Positions 20,776 to 33,355 are shown, counted from the first letter of the stretch. The stretch is DNA of 64,000 nt from Dryas octopetala (GCA_963921425.1 OY992835.1:10044001-10108000); one strand, 5' to 3'. Numbers and translations: made by a program. Notes: generated by a model not told the origin, from the letters alone.

Positions 20776-21976
20776 TTTTATTTTTAGGATGAGAAACCTT
20801 ATCTTAAGATATTTTTTCTTTCTTATACTTTAATATTAACATTTTTTGTTTAAAAATTTGAATTTTCATGTTGAAAAGTTCTTTAAAAAAGGAAGAAACA
20901 ATGTTATATGAGTCGTGCGTAGTTCGAGCTCATTTCTTGCTCGTGCCTGCTAAAAATTTTGCATAGATCTTTTTGTTTGTTTGGGTTTCTAGTCTAAAAT
21001 CTTAAATTTAGGAAAATCTTTTCCTTATATTTTAAGGATTGTCATGCAAGATCATTCTATCTCTGTTATTGGAAGTTTTTCTGAAGGGATATTCATTGCC
21101 GTGCTTGTTCCGCATGCGCTTCACGTGCCATTGGTGCTTTGCTCTTTTCTTTATTCTTCATTAATTACTAGAGGTTTGGAACCAGAGAAAAATTTGCAGT
21201 AAAAAAACATAGGCATAACTGAACCATGTCGGTACAAACAAGGTAGCTCAGAAGAAAAAACCCGGAAAGAAAAACTTAACAAAACTAAAAACTTAGACCA
21301 AGGTGTGTGTGAGATTATCTAGTCATCTAAGCTCTCGTAAAACGTACACATGTATCAATCACCCACTCCTTTGGGACTCCATGGACCAAGATCGCCTTTC
21401 ATTAATTATATGGGTCGGAAACGACGCTTTGATGATACGTCTTTTTGTAAGCACTCTCTATTTGCTATGACAGACAATTTCCTTAGGTTTTAAAAAGAAA
21501 AAAACATAAGGTGAACTTATTTCTACCAAATGTGGACTTTATTTGTATAAAATTGACATATTTATTTGTACAAAGGGCTCTAAAATGAACTTTTTAGTAA
21601 TTTACTTTAAATTTTTCTCATTTTGTATAATCACATATTTTATTTCTTAGCATCAAACCGAATAAGGGTACAAAATTATATCTTTAATATTATAAATACA
21701 GGAGAAGGATTTTGTGTTATAGGCTTCACAAAAAATAGGATTGCCTAAAATACCCTTCACTCAACAAAACATTTATATTAAAAAATCCTAATAAATGAGG
21801 GTATAGTTGTAAAATACAACAATTAAAATAAAATTTTAAAAAATCAAAAACACTCCACTACCTTAAAACATGGAGAGAGTGGTGAGAATTTATTAAACAA
21901 TAAAAAAATATTAAAAGAGAAAAAAAAAAACACAATATAAATGTTAATTAACATGTGCAGTGCGTGCCAAAAGGCT
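20776..21976. other. Intergenic, nothing seen
   Basis: AT-rich, no ORF of note, no clear repeat structure. Confidence 0.6.
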
Positions 21977-22025
21977 AGTATAGTTGATAGTTGATAGTTG
22001 ATAGTTGATAGTTGATAGTTGATAG
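21977..22025. repeat. Heptanucleotide tandem repeat (TTGATAG)n
   Basis: Six to seven perfect head-to-tail copies of TTGATAG ending at GATAGCG. Confidence 0.95.
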
Positions 22026-22143
22026 CGTGGGGGTGGGTGTTGACAAGCCAAGACAATGAGAGTTGTTTCCAATTTTTTTTTGTTTTTTAATATTCATTTT
22101 TTGGTTATATATTTTTGTAATGTTTTCAATTCTTTTAGTATTT

Positions 22144-22257
22144 GGGAAGCATTATTTGCACTCCAAAAATGTCATCCTACACTCCAAACATAAGAGAATA
22201 TTTTATCTTATGTTTGGAGTGTAGGATGACATTTTTGGAGTGCAAATAACATTTCCC
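22144..22257. mobile_element. 114-bp near-perfect hairpin MITE
   Basis: Two arms of about 50 bp, inverse of each other with about three mismatches near the outer end (GGGAAGCATTATTTGCACTC versus GGGAAATGTTATTTGCACTC), around an 11-base loop (AGAATATTTTA). Too symmetric for a typical miRNA precursor; most like a small MITE. Confidence 0.75.
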
Positions 22258-22559
22258 TTTTTATAATGCTAGTTAATTTTTTTTATTGTCTACATGTGGC
22301 ACATGTCAAGAAAAAAAATGGGTTCCACATTAGTCGTGTTGAACAAAAGAGTGGGGCTCACATATGCCACGTTAGTAGATAATGTTTTGGTTGACGGAAA
22401 TATTGTGGGAGGAGTGACAATGAAACTTCCAATTTACTTGAGGGTGACTCTGTAAGGTTTTGAACCATAGGTCTTAGAGTGACTTTAGGTATATATTTGA
22501 GGAGTGTGAAATGAAATTAACACATAACTAACTTTTGAGTGGTGGCATAATTGGCATTG
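22258..22559. other. Intergenic, nothing seen
   Basis: AT-rich spacer without ORF or clear repeat. Confidence 0.5.
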
Positions 22560-24135
22560 GGGTTTTTTTTAAATTAAAAATCACTTACCTGAACTCGGAT
22601 GAATCTGACCTGGCATCCCGAGCCAGAAAAAATGAGACATCATTTTTTTTTTTGATTTGACAATGCCGAGTGCTCGGTGAATTTACCGAGCACTTGGTAG
22701 TGTTTTTATTATAACTACCAAGCGCTCTGCACCATTTCCTCCACCGATTTTTTAGGGTACTTCCCAGAAGGTTCATCCCTTCTGATCTTAGGGTATAGAA
22801 CGAGGCTTGTGGAAGCTGAATGTTAGGTTTTAACTCTAATCTCAGAGTTAAAATCTAACATGAAGTCAACAAACCAGTGCTGAGCACTTAGAAGAAGGAG
22901 AAAATGTTAGTGTCGAGCACTCGACGATAGGACCGTGCGCTTGGTGACCTACTGCCGAGCACTCGAAGACCATACTGAGTGCTCGGTGACGCAAGTCAGG
23001 GATTTAACCTTGCATTTCGGTTACATGGAAGTTTCTCTCTTTTTTATTTGAGAGAATAATTATGGGAGCATTAGGGAAGACAACTTTTTCCCATGAACTT
23101 GATTCTTGTGCAGCCTTTTCCCGCATGAGGAGGGCATGGGTACAACACTTCCTATCTTGTTTCCATGTTTAATCTTTTTAAATATAAATCATGGTAAAAA
23201 AAAGAATCTTTTAAATAAAAATAAAAATAGTTGATTTAGAACATAAGAAAACAAAGGATAATTTCATATGGAGAAAAATAAAGAAATTAAACTGATTCAA
23301 AGTCACAGAAAAAAATGAAAAATTGAAAAATTGGAGCTCAAGAAGGTTGTGCATTGTTGGAAAAGACATAAGATGATTTTTTTTCTCAATCTTGTATTTT
23401 GGATACTTTTAGGCTATGGTGTAGGTTTTAGGCCCCTAACGTGTGAATTCAAAGGGAATGATGCGGTGTACATGAATATGGTACATCATGTGCTAGCTTA
23501 TGAGTTTTTAACCAAATAAGATCGTTCACCTGTTTAAAATCATATTTCTAGTGTTTAGTAACAGTAAATTATTTTAAAGCCTACTTTATAGCCCTTGATG
23601 ATAAATAAACTTACTTAAAAGATTGCAATGACAAATAGGTCTACTATTTCACAAATAAGCTAGCTTATGTTAATTATAACTATTTTTTCGTGTTTTTGGA
23701 GATGTGTGCTCGACATTTTTTTTGTTTTTTTTGAAACTAAAAAAATTGCTACTATCAATTAGTAACAGTCATTTTTACCTTATAACACAGATGTATATGA
23801 CTTTATAAGCGTGAATTGTGTGTTTTTTGTGTGTTTCATTAGTTTTTGACTAGTTTATGTAAAAAAAGACATAAGGTATATTTATAAATATTTATTTATA
23901 AGTATTATTTTTATGCAGTTCAAATAGCTATTGTTGCACATGTCAATAATTGCCACTGTCTGACAATGGGAATTTTCGAGCACTTGATGAATAGTGTCGA
24001 GTATTCACTGAGCGCTCAATGAGTTTCGTGTCGAGCGCATTTCATTAAAGTGAACCAGGTTGGAAGGTTACTGTAGCGTGTGAGCTGGGTTAACTGTGTT
24101 ATTTTTCAAGTGGACTTTAAAATAAAAAAACCGTT
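22560..24135. mobile_element. Probable non-autonomous transposon with CGAGCACTC motif clusters
   Basis: Many copies in both orientations of a motif close to CCGAGCACTCGG (for example GTGCTCGGTGAATTTACCGA at 22670, GCCGAGCACTCGAAG and GAGTGCTCGGTGACG near 22962-22992) cluster at 22660-22995 and again at 23970-24035 around an AT-rich centre. The outer parts are loosely inverted (GGGTTTTTTTTAAATTAAAA left; TTTAAAATAAAAAAACCG right). The layout is like subterminal transposase-binding arrays. No ORF; ends uncertain. Confidence 0.45.
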
Positions 24136-24183
24136 TTAGTAATTTTTAGGTAATTTCTATTTTTTTGTTTTCCTTTACAATTA

Positions 24184-24491
24184 GAGCATTTTTACTAACA
24201 TGGAATGAGAGTAGAATAAATAAGAGTTAATCTCATTTCCAATCATATATATGCTTACTTACATAGTTACATGTCAACTGAGTAGTTGAATAAAATATAA
24301 TGTATTCCGTACATAGATATTTTAGTAAATATATTTGATTATATTCTGATTCTTGATTATTAGTAAATCAAGTCCATTTTCTTTTTTATTCAAAAAGTTA
24401 GTAAACAACTTAATAAAAATGACTCTCCACGCTACAATTTCTACTCTCTCCGATTTCTTTTCTCTCTCATTTCATGTTAGTAAATGTGGCC
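24184..24491. mobile_element. Tourist-like (PIF/Harbinger) MITE
   Basis: Starts GAGCATTTTTACTAACATG and ends CATGTTAGTAAATGTGGCC, about 28-bp inverted ends, with TTA on both sides (24181-24183 and 24492-24494), the duplication expected for PIF/Harbinger. 308 bp, no ORF. Confidence 0.7.
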
Positions 24492-25463
24492 TTAAATTTA
24501 GGATTGGTTTTTTCATCCTATTAAGACTGAGTTAAGTGTGGCTAGTATTTAAACCCTTGTTATAGTCTTTTGTCATTTTCTTTTTAGAGTTTTTCCAATT
24601 ATTATTAATAAAATTCAATGATTTGATTTGATTTTCTATTTTGGCTGGTGGATTCCAGTTCATTTTTGTGGAATTCCACGCTTGTCAATCCATACTACGT
24701 GATTTCACAACGTCAATAGTATAGATATAAGCTTTTATGCTACTGTTTCAATTTTTGGGTTTAATTTTGATTGTTTTTTCAAAGCTTATATTGTTAATTT
24801 ATGGTTCTCTTTTGAAAATTTTTAGACAAAATTAGTTCGCATGTCAATTAATTGATATTTTATTATTTACGCAATTAAATTTTATTCCATATGTTCTTTA
24901 AAGTGAAAAAAGTTTACATCTAATTTAGAATTTTAATATGTGCGTGGACAAGATTATTCGTATCTTTTAATGAAGAAATATGTATATAATGAGTCTAATG
25001 ACTCATTCTATAAAAAGAAGAAAAATTCTCTTGTTAGTAATATTGATTATTCAACAAGAAACCAATACATCATCACGAAGGATAGGGGTTAAAATTTAAA
25101 AATGTTTTCCATCACTAATAAAAGTTTTACATATAATTGTTTTGAATTTTTCACTCGTTTAATTAGCACCTAGATTATTTAAGCATTTTTATTTTACATT
25201 TATTTTGATCTAATGAAATATTGAAATTTCAATTTCGAACAAAAAAATAAAAAAACACCGACCCCTTCCCCATATTTTAGTAGGAAACCAAGTTGATAGT
25301 TAGCCCCAGCCAGAATCCGCGTACCCCTAATATATATTTTGGTAGGAAACTCTCTGCGTTACTCTTTCTCACTCTCTCTCTCTCTGTCTGCATTCCTTCT
25401 GCCGCAAGTCGATTCAAGATTTTTGAGTTGAAAAACAAGAACCAAACCTCATCATTATCATCA
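24492..25463. other. Upstream region of the bromodomain gene
   Basis: AT-rich without a gene. CT-rich leader at 25359-25385 (CTCACTCTCTCTCTCTGTCT) is likely 5'-UTR of the next gene. Confidence 0.5.
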
Positions 25464-26570
25464 ATGGCACCTTCTGCTGCTAAAAGGTGTAGACCAGCGG
25501 AACCCTTTGTGGCTACCCTGAAGAGACAAAAGGGTTTGGACCGCAAACTAAGGCACTCCTGTTCTGCCATCTTGGAGTCTTTGATGAATCATCGCCATGG
25601 CCACTTCTTCAACCACCCAGTTGATCCTGTGGCTCTCAACGTACCCGATTATTTTAAGGAAATTTGGTGGCCCATGGATTTAGGCACTGTCAAATCCAAA
25701 CTGGAAAAGGACGTGTATTGCTCTGCCGATGCCTTCGCTGCAGATGTCCGACTCACTTTCTCCAACGCCTTGAGGTATTACCCTTCTGGGAATTATATCT
25801 ATTCAGTTGCCAAACATCTCAATGGGATTTTTGAGACCAAGTGGACAGAGGCCATGAATGTTGTTTCTCAAAGGAGACTACCTCAAACTGTTTGTGAGGG
25901 TTTCTCAAACAAGTCCAAGGTTCCTGATCTGAGTGAAGGGTTTAGGAGGACAACCCACTTTGATTCTCTTTCTCCTAAGAGTCCTTTGTGGAAGAAGGCT
26001 TTGTCCACAAGTCACAGAAACTCCAATACTGTTGTCTGTCATAGCAAGAGGAGACAGACACTGGATCAGGTTCTGGGTTCTCCTCTTCCTCTTCCTCATA
26101 GTCCTTTGTCAACCGACCTTGCCACACTTGTTGATCATGCAATTCAACATGCTTGTGCCTCTGTCACCAAGTCGACAGAGGCTACCATCAAACTTTCTCC
26201 AGCCAAGGCTCGGCGAGCTGAGATGCTAAAGTGTCAGTTTAAGGACACAATATTGAGAGCAAAGGAGAAGCTAATGGGTTTACCATATGATACTCCATCA
26301 CAGACGAAGAGGATTAACCAAAGGGACAAGCAAAGAGAAATAGCTCGTGATAGACTTTGGAAGATGAAAAAATCAGTTGAATTTGAGGATCATTTGCAGG
26401 ATCTCAAAGAACTTGAGATATTGTGTGGCAGTGAGGACAGTTCTGTCAAGGTTTACCTTGGACTGCCACTCAAGAATTTGGGTTTATGTCTCAAGACGGA
26501 TGAATTGGAAGATGAGGACGAGGAGACATTTTTGAATGGAGATTGGGAGGAAGGTGAGATCCGTTCATGA
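25464..26570 (+). CDS. Bromodomain protein, GTE-like (GTE12/GTE8-type), single exon, no NET domain
   Basis: 368 residues from ATG 25464 (CAATGG context); the open frame extends upstream to 25293 but only from a TTG and through UTR-like sequence. Bromodomain at about 32-128: SCSAILESLMNHRHGHFFN, VDPVALNVPDYF, PMDLGTVKSKLEK, FAADVRLTFSNALRYYPSGN, like plant GTE proteins that read acetylated histones in the nucleus. The position that is Asn in BRD4 (N140/N433, in YN.P) is Tyr106 here (LRYYPSG), so canonical acetyl-lysine binding is doubtful. The NET domain expected after it is missing. The C-terminus has a Lys/Arg-rich helix (AKARRAEMLKCQFKDTILRA) and an acidic tail (DELEDEDEET, EEGEI) as in GTE8/GTE12. 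Related genes have introns, so a retrocopy is possible; no poly-A tail or flanking duplication is visible. Confidence 0.82.
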   Translation: MAPSAAKRCRPAEPFVATLKRQKGLDRKLRHSCSAILESLMNHRHGHFFNHPVDPVALNVPDYFKEIWWPMDLGTVKSKLEKDVYCSADAFAADVRLTFSNALRYYPSGNYIYSVAKHLNGIFETKWTEAMNVVSQRRLPQTVCEGFSNKSKVPDLSEGFRRTTHFDSLSPKSPLWKKALSTSHRNSNTVVCHSKRRQTLDQVLGSPLPLPHSPLSTDLATLVDHAIQHACASVTKSTEATIKLSPAKARRAEMLKCQFKDTILRAKEKLMGLPYDTPSQTKRINQRDKQREIARDRLWKMKKSVEFEDHLQDLKELEILCGSEDSSVKVYLGLPLKNLGLCLKTDELEDEDEETFLNGDWEEGEIRS

Positions 26571-27605
26571 TTGCAGAGCTAGCACCCTGCTGCCTCTCTC
26601 TGTTGTATTTAGTTCCCACTTCCAGCTCATATTTACTTCTTTGTGACTTTGTTTCCAGTTTTTGTTGATTAACAATTGTTTAAACTGTAGCAAGAAGGAA
26701 AATATGTAATTAACAATTCTCTTGATGTTGAATGATATTATCTCAGTTTCTAATCGTCTTTGTCCTATAATTATATGTCCCTCGCACTACAGTAGGTACC
26801 AATTTGAATTTTCCAAGTATTTCTGAATATAAATGTAGAATAACCAGTAAGTTTAGCACACCATAATATGTATTGTTTACCCCACATTGTAATCTTAAGG
26901 CAACATCAGTATGGTATAACCTGCTAATAAGATTATAAAATAATGCAAACTTTGACATTAAATAGATTAGATATCATGTGCTTGTTCGTATTGAATTTTG
27001 GTTCAGAGTTCATTTCTTAATTTGCTTTCCTAACTTTAGCATTGTGCTACGATCATATGAGTTTAATAAGGAATGATGATGACAAAAGTCTGAGTATTTA
27101 GCATCTTGAACTACAAATAATGATTTCTTGTATAAAGAAGGTTCAGCTGATAAGATTTGATGATAGTCAATGCCTTTTTTTTTTTTTTTTTTTCCCATGG
27201 AAACACTTTCTTCCCTATTGCACTCTCTTCCTTTACAGTATGTGTCATCTATATGAAGGAAATTTAAAATTCCATATCATAGTAAAAATGTACCTAGGTA
27301 AACTTATGAACCTAATTATCTAAATGGTCAAGAACATGTAGTGAAGTGCCAACTGCCAAGCCAATAATCCGTTCATCTATTTGAGGAAGATGGTTTCTTT
27401 GATATAGCAAGGCCCTGTACCTTCATAGATAGCAAAGCCACTCCAAATTTCTCTAGAATCTTTTGTTTTTCTGGAACCTCTTCAAGGACATAGAAGCTAA
27501 AGTACAGGGCAATCAATGCTAATTTGTTGCGATGTGCAATGATGGCTATTTTGAGGGTGATATTACGGTGCATATAACAAAAAGAAAAAAGGTCAATTAT
27601 TTTTA
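26571..27605. other. 3' flank of bromodomain gene, nothing further seen
   Basis: Putative 3'-UTR to about 26730, then AT-rich DNA with a T18 run at 27174. A minus-strand open stretch at 27373-27573 (LEEVPEKQKILEKFGVALL) has coding texture but no recognised family. Confidence 0.45.
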
Positions 27606-30600
27606 GGTCATGTGAATGGTGATTGTGCAGGCACAGTCACCTGCTGAAACCAATATATAATTAAGGAAAGTTGGAACAATTAAGTTGAAGCTCCATGATG
27701 GCATAGTCAGAGAATTATCCAATGTTTGGTATGTTCCAGATTTGAAGAAAAATTTAATTTCTTTGGATGCTTTGGAAGCTAATGGGTTCAATATAAATTT
27801 GTCAAATGGTGGTTTTAAAGTAACTAAAGGAGCTTTGGTTGTGATGAAAGGAATTAGACAGCAGAACTTATATTTTTTGCAGGGGAAAATAGTTGTAGGT
27901 GGAGCAGCCACCATCTCAGAAAGTGCAGACTCTGACAATACTAGATTGTGGCATATGAGGCTCGGACATGCTGGTGAAAAACTCTTCAAGGGCTTGTGAA
28001 ACAAGGGCTATTGAAAGGTGCTAAAATCTGCAAGCTTGATTTTTGTGAGCATTGCATTTTGGGCAAGCAGACAAGGGTCAAATTTGGTACTGCTGTACAT
28101 CAGACCAAGGGTATTCTTGATTATGTGCATTCTGATGTCTGGGGTAAACACTGGTTCGTAACCTTTGTTGATGATTATTCTAGAAGAGTGTGGGTTTACA
28201 CGATGAAGCACAAAGATGAGGTGTTGAATATTTTTTTGAATTGGAAGAAAATGGTTGAAAACCAAACTGGGAAGAAAATTAAACTTTTGAGGTCAGACAA
28301 TGGTGGAGAATATACTTCTGATCCTTTCTTTAAAGTTTGCAAAGAATAAGGCGTAATTAGACACTTTACTGTACGAGGAACTCCACAACAAAATGGAGTT
28401 GCTGAGAGGTTGAATCGAACATTGCTTGAAAAGGTGAGATGTATGTTGGCACAATCTGGTTTAAGAAAAGCTTTTTGGGCAGAGGCAATCAACTATGCTG
28501 CTCATATCATCAACCGTTTGCCTTCAGCTGCAATTCAAGGGAAGACACACATTGAGGTATGGACCGGAAAACCTGCCTTTGATTATAATTTTTTGCATAT
28601 TTTTGGCTGCCCTGTTTACTTTCATGTGACTGAAACAAAACTTGATCATAGAGCCAAAAAGGCTATTTTTGTTGGTTTCAGCAGTGGCATTAAAGGTTAC
28701 AGGTTGTGGTGTCCGGAGTTGAAGAAACTTGTAATCAGCAAGGACGTGAAATTTGATGAAATCAATATGTTAAAGAAGAATGAAAGAAATGTTCAGCAGG
28801 TGGAGCTTGAAAAACTTGCCTCTGTCACTCCCAGATATGTCCAAACTGATGGTGAAACTAGTACAAGTGAAGAAGATGAGGTCTCTACAGAAGAAGAAGA
28901 ATATGACCATGTTCTAGAGCATCAACCTCAATTGGAACAGTCCATTGCAAAGGGCAGACCAAAAGGAGAGATTAAAAAGTCAGCAAAGCCTCAATTCCAT
29001 GAGTCTATTGCTACCGTCAGACCAAAAAGAGAAGTTAAGAAACCAGCAAAGTTGAATGATTATGTTGCTTTTGCTTTTCCCATTATAAATGCAGAAATTC
29101 CAATTAATTTCAAGGAAGCCATGAGAAGCTCAGAAAAGGAAGAATGGAAGATGGCTATGAGTGAAGAGATGAACTCACTTTTGAAGAACAATACATGGGA
29201 ATTAGTTCAATTGCCTAAGGGGAAAAGAGCTATTGGCTGCAAGTGGGTGTACACCAAAAAGGAGGATCTACATAGCAAAGGTGGAGTGAGATTTAAAGCA
29301 AGGTTGGTTGCAAAAGGCTATGCCCAGCAAGAAGGTATTGATTATAATGAAGTTTTTTCTCCTGTTGTTAAACATCCCTCCATTCGTGTTATGCTTGCTG
29401 TTGTTGCACAATTTGATCTTGAATTGGTGCAGCTTGATGTTAAGACAGCCTTTTTACATGGGAATTTAGATGAAGAGATTTACATGTCTCCACCAGAGGG
29501 ATACAAGGTGAATGGAAAAGAAAATTTGGTCTGCAAATTGAAGAGATCACTTTATGGGTTGAAGCAATCACCAAGGCAATGGTATTTGAGATTTGATGAA
29601 TTTATGAATTTATGAAAGGCCAAAAGTATAAGAGAAGTCAGTATGATCATTGTGTGTATTTCAAGAAGTTGCAGGATGAGTTTTTCATTTATTTGCTATT
29701 GTATGTTGATGATATGTTAATTGCTGCAAAGAATATCAAGGAGATTGAGAAATTGAAAGCACAATTGAAAAATGAGTTTGAAATGAAAGATCTTGGTGAA
29801 GCAAAAAAGATCCTTGGTATGGAAATTACTCGGAATAGAAAAAAGGGTCTGGTATATTTGACTCAAAAGCAATATTTGGAGAAATTGTTGCAGCGTTTTG
29901 GAATCAATGACACCACCAAATCTGTGAGTACTCCCTTGGCTGATCATTTTAAACTTAGTGCATTATTATCTCCTAAAAATGAAAAGGAGAAGAAATACAT
30001 GGCTAATGTTCCATACTCTAATTTGGTTGGTGGTTTAATGTATGCTTTGGTTTGTTCGCGACCGGATATTGCTCATGCTGTTGGTTTGGTAAGTCGTTAT
30101 ATGCATGATTCGGGTATAGAACATTGGAAAGCAGCTAAGTGGATATTGAGGTATCTAAATGGGACTAGAGATGTCGGCTTATGTTTTGAGAAGGATAATT
30201 CCAGTTTTGGAAATTTTGTGGTTGGATATGTTGATTCTGACCATGCAGGTGATTTAGACAAAAGAAGGTCTACTACTGGATACTTGTTTACTATGGCCAA
30301 GGGTCCAGTTGGTTGGAGATCAATTTTGCAGCCCACTGTAGCTTTGTCAACCACTGAAGCTGAGTATATGGCTATTACAGAAGCTATAAAAGAGGCTATT
30401 TGGTTACATGGACTGATAAATGATTTGGGGATTTATCAAAAACAGGTGGAGGTTTATTGTGACAGCCAAAGTGCTATATATTCACTTGGCTAAAAATCAA
30501 GTCCATCACTCAAGAACTAAGCACATTGATATCTGCTTTCATTTTGTGCGTGATATTGTGTCTAAAGGAAACATCCATCTACAGAAGGTTGCATCTGCAG

Positions 30601-31277
30601 ATAACCCTGCTGATATGTTAACTAAAGTGGTTGGGAGTGCCAAGTTTGAACATTGTTTGAACATGGCTCACATTTTGAATGTTGATTAAGTTGTTAGATG
30701 AGCAGCTGGAACTTGGCTTCTTGGCTTGGCATGAGTTCTCTTGTCAAGGTGGAGGATGGTGATGATTACTTGTTGATTTGTTAGCTCTCTTGTGGGTTCT
30801 CTCTCTGTTGTGAAGTCTGCAGTCTCGCCAAGGTAGAGATTGTTAAATATTGGCTCAATTATTAATTTGGGCTGCAGACCTTTGGGCTTCCCAATATCTC
30901 AGCATGCTTTGGACAACTAGCTTATCTCTAATTATGAAGACCTTTACTATTCCACATAGTTTTGTCTTAATCACCTCTTTGTTTCAACGTGGTTTTGGGG
31001 AATAAATATAAGAGCATACTTTAAGAAGTATGCTGTAGCTTTTGCTGGTGTGTGTTTATTTCATCTTGTGAGAGAAGCTATTTTGTTTTTTGAGAGCCAT
31101 TTAGAGAGAAAGCTTGAGAGCTTAATTTGTACTTTGTAATCTCCATTATTTAGTAAATTGTTACAGCTGCTCCGTGGATGTAGGCACATTGCCGAACCAC
31201 GTTATATCGTGTGTTTGTTCTCTTTTCTCTGTTCTTGCATCTCTGTTGTGATTGTTTTTGGTGCTTTAAGCACAACA
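27606..31277 (+). mobile_element. Copia-1, 5'-truncated Ty1/Copia LTR retrotransposon fossil
   Basis: Pol domains occur in Copia order on the plus strand: GAG-pre-integrase (LWHMRLGHAGE) near 27945, integrase (DNGGEY) near 28300, reverse transcriptase (KARLVAKGYAQQ near 29300; LLYVDDM near 29700) and RNase H (STTEAEYMAI near 30350). A 3' LTR follows at 30841-31277 (TGTTAAATATTGG ... GCACAACA). The 5' LTR, primer site, gag and protease are missing. Coding is broken, about five breaks. The lineage looks like Tork/Tnt1 type. Age cannot be taken from LTRs because only one remains. It sits beside the receptor-kinase duplication: sequence right of the LTR matches 42.14 kb onward. Confidence 0.88.
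30841..31277 (+). repeat. 3' LTR of Copia-1
   Basis: 437 bp, TG...CA ends, preceded by a purine-rich stretch (AAGGTAGAGAT). No second copy is in the window. Confidence 0.7.
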
Positions 31278-32023
31278 GTTTGCTTAACAGAGTACGACTA
31301 CTTTACTTTGCCTTCTCTTTAAATCCACCGTGAAACCTGAAGGCTAAACCCGAAATCCCAATCGTTAAACCCTTATAAAGTTGGTGGTGAAGAAATTTGG
31401 TATACCAACTGGATTTTTGGCCCCAAACTAATAGTGATTCATTTGTTTTTGCCTAAAACTGAAGGGATTGAGTCCGTGACATCATGTTTTTGGCACAAGT
31501 TTTGACACAATTTTAGAACCCTTAAGTCATATTAAGTTTGATATGGCAAAACTAATGTCACAGATCTGCCCCCAAAACTGAAATACAAAAAGATTTTTGT
31601 ACTGCTGTTGAAATAAAATTGAGGGGCAGTTTCAGTTTAGGTACTAAACTAAAGTTTCCTTTCAATTCAGCTAAGTTTTTTTACTATTTCAGTTCACCCA
31701 AAATTAAAAAATCAATTAAAACTCTAATCTATAAAACATTTAAGGTCAAATGACACTTTTGGTCACTGTACTTTTGCGAAATTTCTACGTTAATATTGTT
31801 CTTTTAATTTTGACAATTTTGAGTCACAGATGTGATTTTAGAAATTTTACAAAGTAAAAATGAAAATGGCTTTCATTTTGACTTTTTATATAATGAAAAT
31901 TGTTTTTTTTTTTTTTCACTTTCTACATAATGAAAGTTGTTTCAATTTCACAAACTAAAAATATTTTTACAATTCAGCTTGAATTTCCTAATAAGCATAT
32001 AATTAATACAGCCCTAGCTTGTT
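31278..32023. repeat. Duplicated segment downstream of receptor kinase copy 1
   Basis: 31278-31680 aligns with 42140-42460 followed by 46474-46650 (GTTGGTGGT.AAGAAATTT, CCAACTGGATTTTTGGCCC, AGTGATTC.TTTGTTTG, AAATTGAGGGGCAGTT). The MULE at 42461-46473 is absent here. The rest, to 32023, aligns with 46650-46940. No gene. Confidence 0.8.
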
Positions 32024-33324
32024 TCAGATAGTTGGGATGTGGTCACAGGTTCTTCTGCAGGTCTTGTAGGTGAAAACAAGAAAGGCTTTGGTGCAATTTG
32101 CAAGGAATAAAGAGGTCAGCATCTCTACCACCTTGCTCATTGATGGCCGATTAGATGGAATGGTCTGAATACACCATAAACTTATTAATATCATCTTTCT
32201 TGCTATCTCCTTCTCCTCTTCTAATACAACCCCAAAAATATTTTCATCATTTTCCAACTCTAGATCTTTATAAACATAATTTGGAAACATTTGACTAACA
32301 TGAGACACTCCAGAATCCAAATTCTTTCTTGCTCCAACCATTTCGAGAACCAACATCCCATAGCTGTAAACATCAGATTTGTGAGATGCTCCTCCAAAGT
32401 TCCGACTAAATACTTCCGGTGCAATATATCCAACAGTCCCTCTTGTACCCATCATCGACACAATACTCTCCTTCGTCATGCATAGTTTTGCAAGGCCAAA
32501 ATCATAAATTTTAGGACATAAATCTTTATCCAAGAGAATGTTCTGTGGCTTTATGTCAAAGTGCAGAATTCTTGTGTTACAACCACGATGTAAGTATTCT
32601 AGTCCTCGCGCAACTCCAACTGCAATTTCCCATAATATTTTCCATTCTAACCGACAATTTTCATTAGAAGATGCGTGATCAAGTGTGAATTTATCCAGAG
32701 ATCCATTAGGCATGTATTCATAAATCAGAGCTCTTTTATCATTCTCATAACAAAATCCCAAAAGAGTAACTATGTTGACATGAGAAGTTCTACCAATGCT
32801 AGCAACTTCATTAATGAATTCTAGCTTCTCCATTAGCCTTGGACTCCATTAGCACTTTCACGGCCACAACAAGGCCTCCTGCTAGCTCTCCTTTGTATAC
32901 AATGCCATACCCTCCTTTACCTATTTTCTCTTTGAATGAGTTTGTCATTTTTTTCACATTCGAATAACTATACCGCTTTGGGGTAAGCGATCCATAATTT
33001 CTTATAAATGCTTCGACATCAAACTCATTCCTTTTAAATTTCCTGAAGATGACCTTTCTTTTCCTTGATATGCACATAATACCAACAATGATTATGGTGG
33101 TCCCAAAAACAGTTCCCAAGATAACTATATACAAAAATTATTGAAGTTATTAATTTGTGCAAGAAAGGAAAAAGAAAAGAAGAGAAATATTCAAAGAAAC
33201 TTCTGTTTGTTATATATTTCACTATATATACATACCTAGAGCAATAAGTACCTGCGGACCAGAACCTGGAACCAAAAAGGTTAAATCGTAAGAGTTCTTG
33301 TTTTTTCACTAATAATCATAAGAG

Positions 33325-33355
<31 letters not shown>

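Noticed and set aside
21977-22025. Heptamer array considered as CRISPR-like or regulatory
   Set aside because: No spacers between units; plain tandem slippage repeat.
22144-22257. microRNA precursor
   Set aside because: The arms are almost perfectly complementary to the very ends, as in a MITE, with no miRNA-type bulges.
25293-25463. Upstream extension of the bromodomain frame
   Set aside because: It starts at TTG and runs through a CT-rich leader; the first ATG in good context is 25464.
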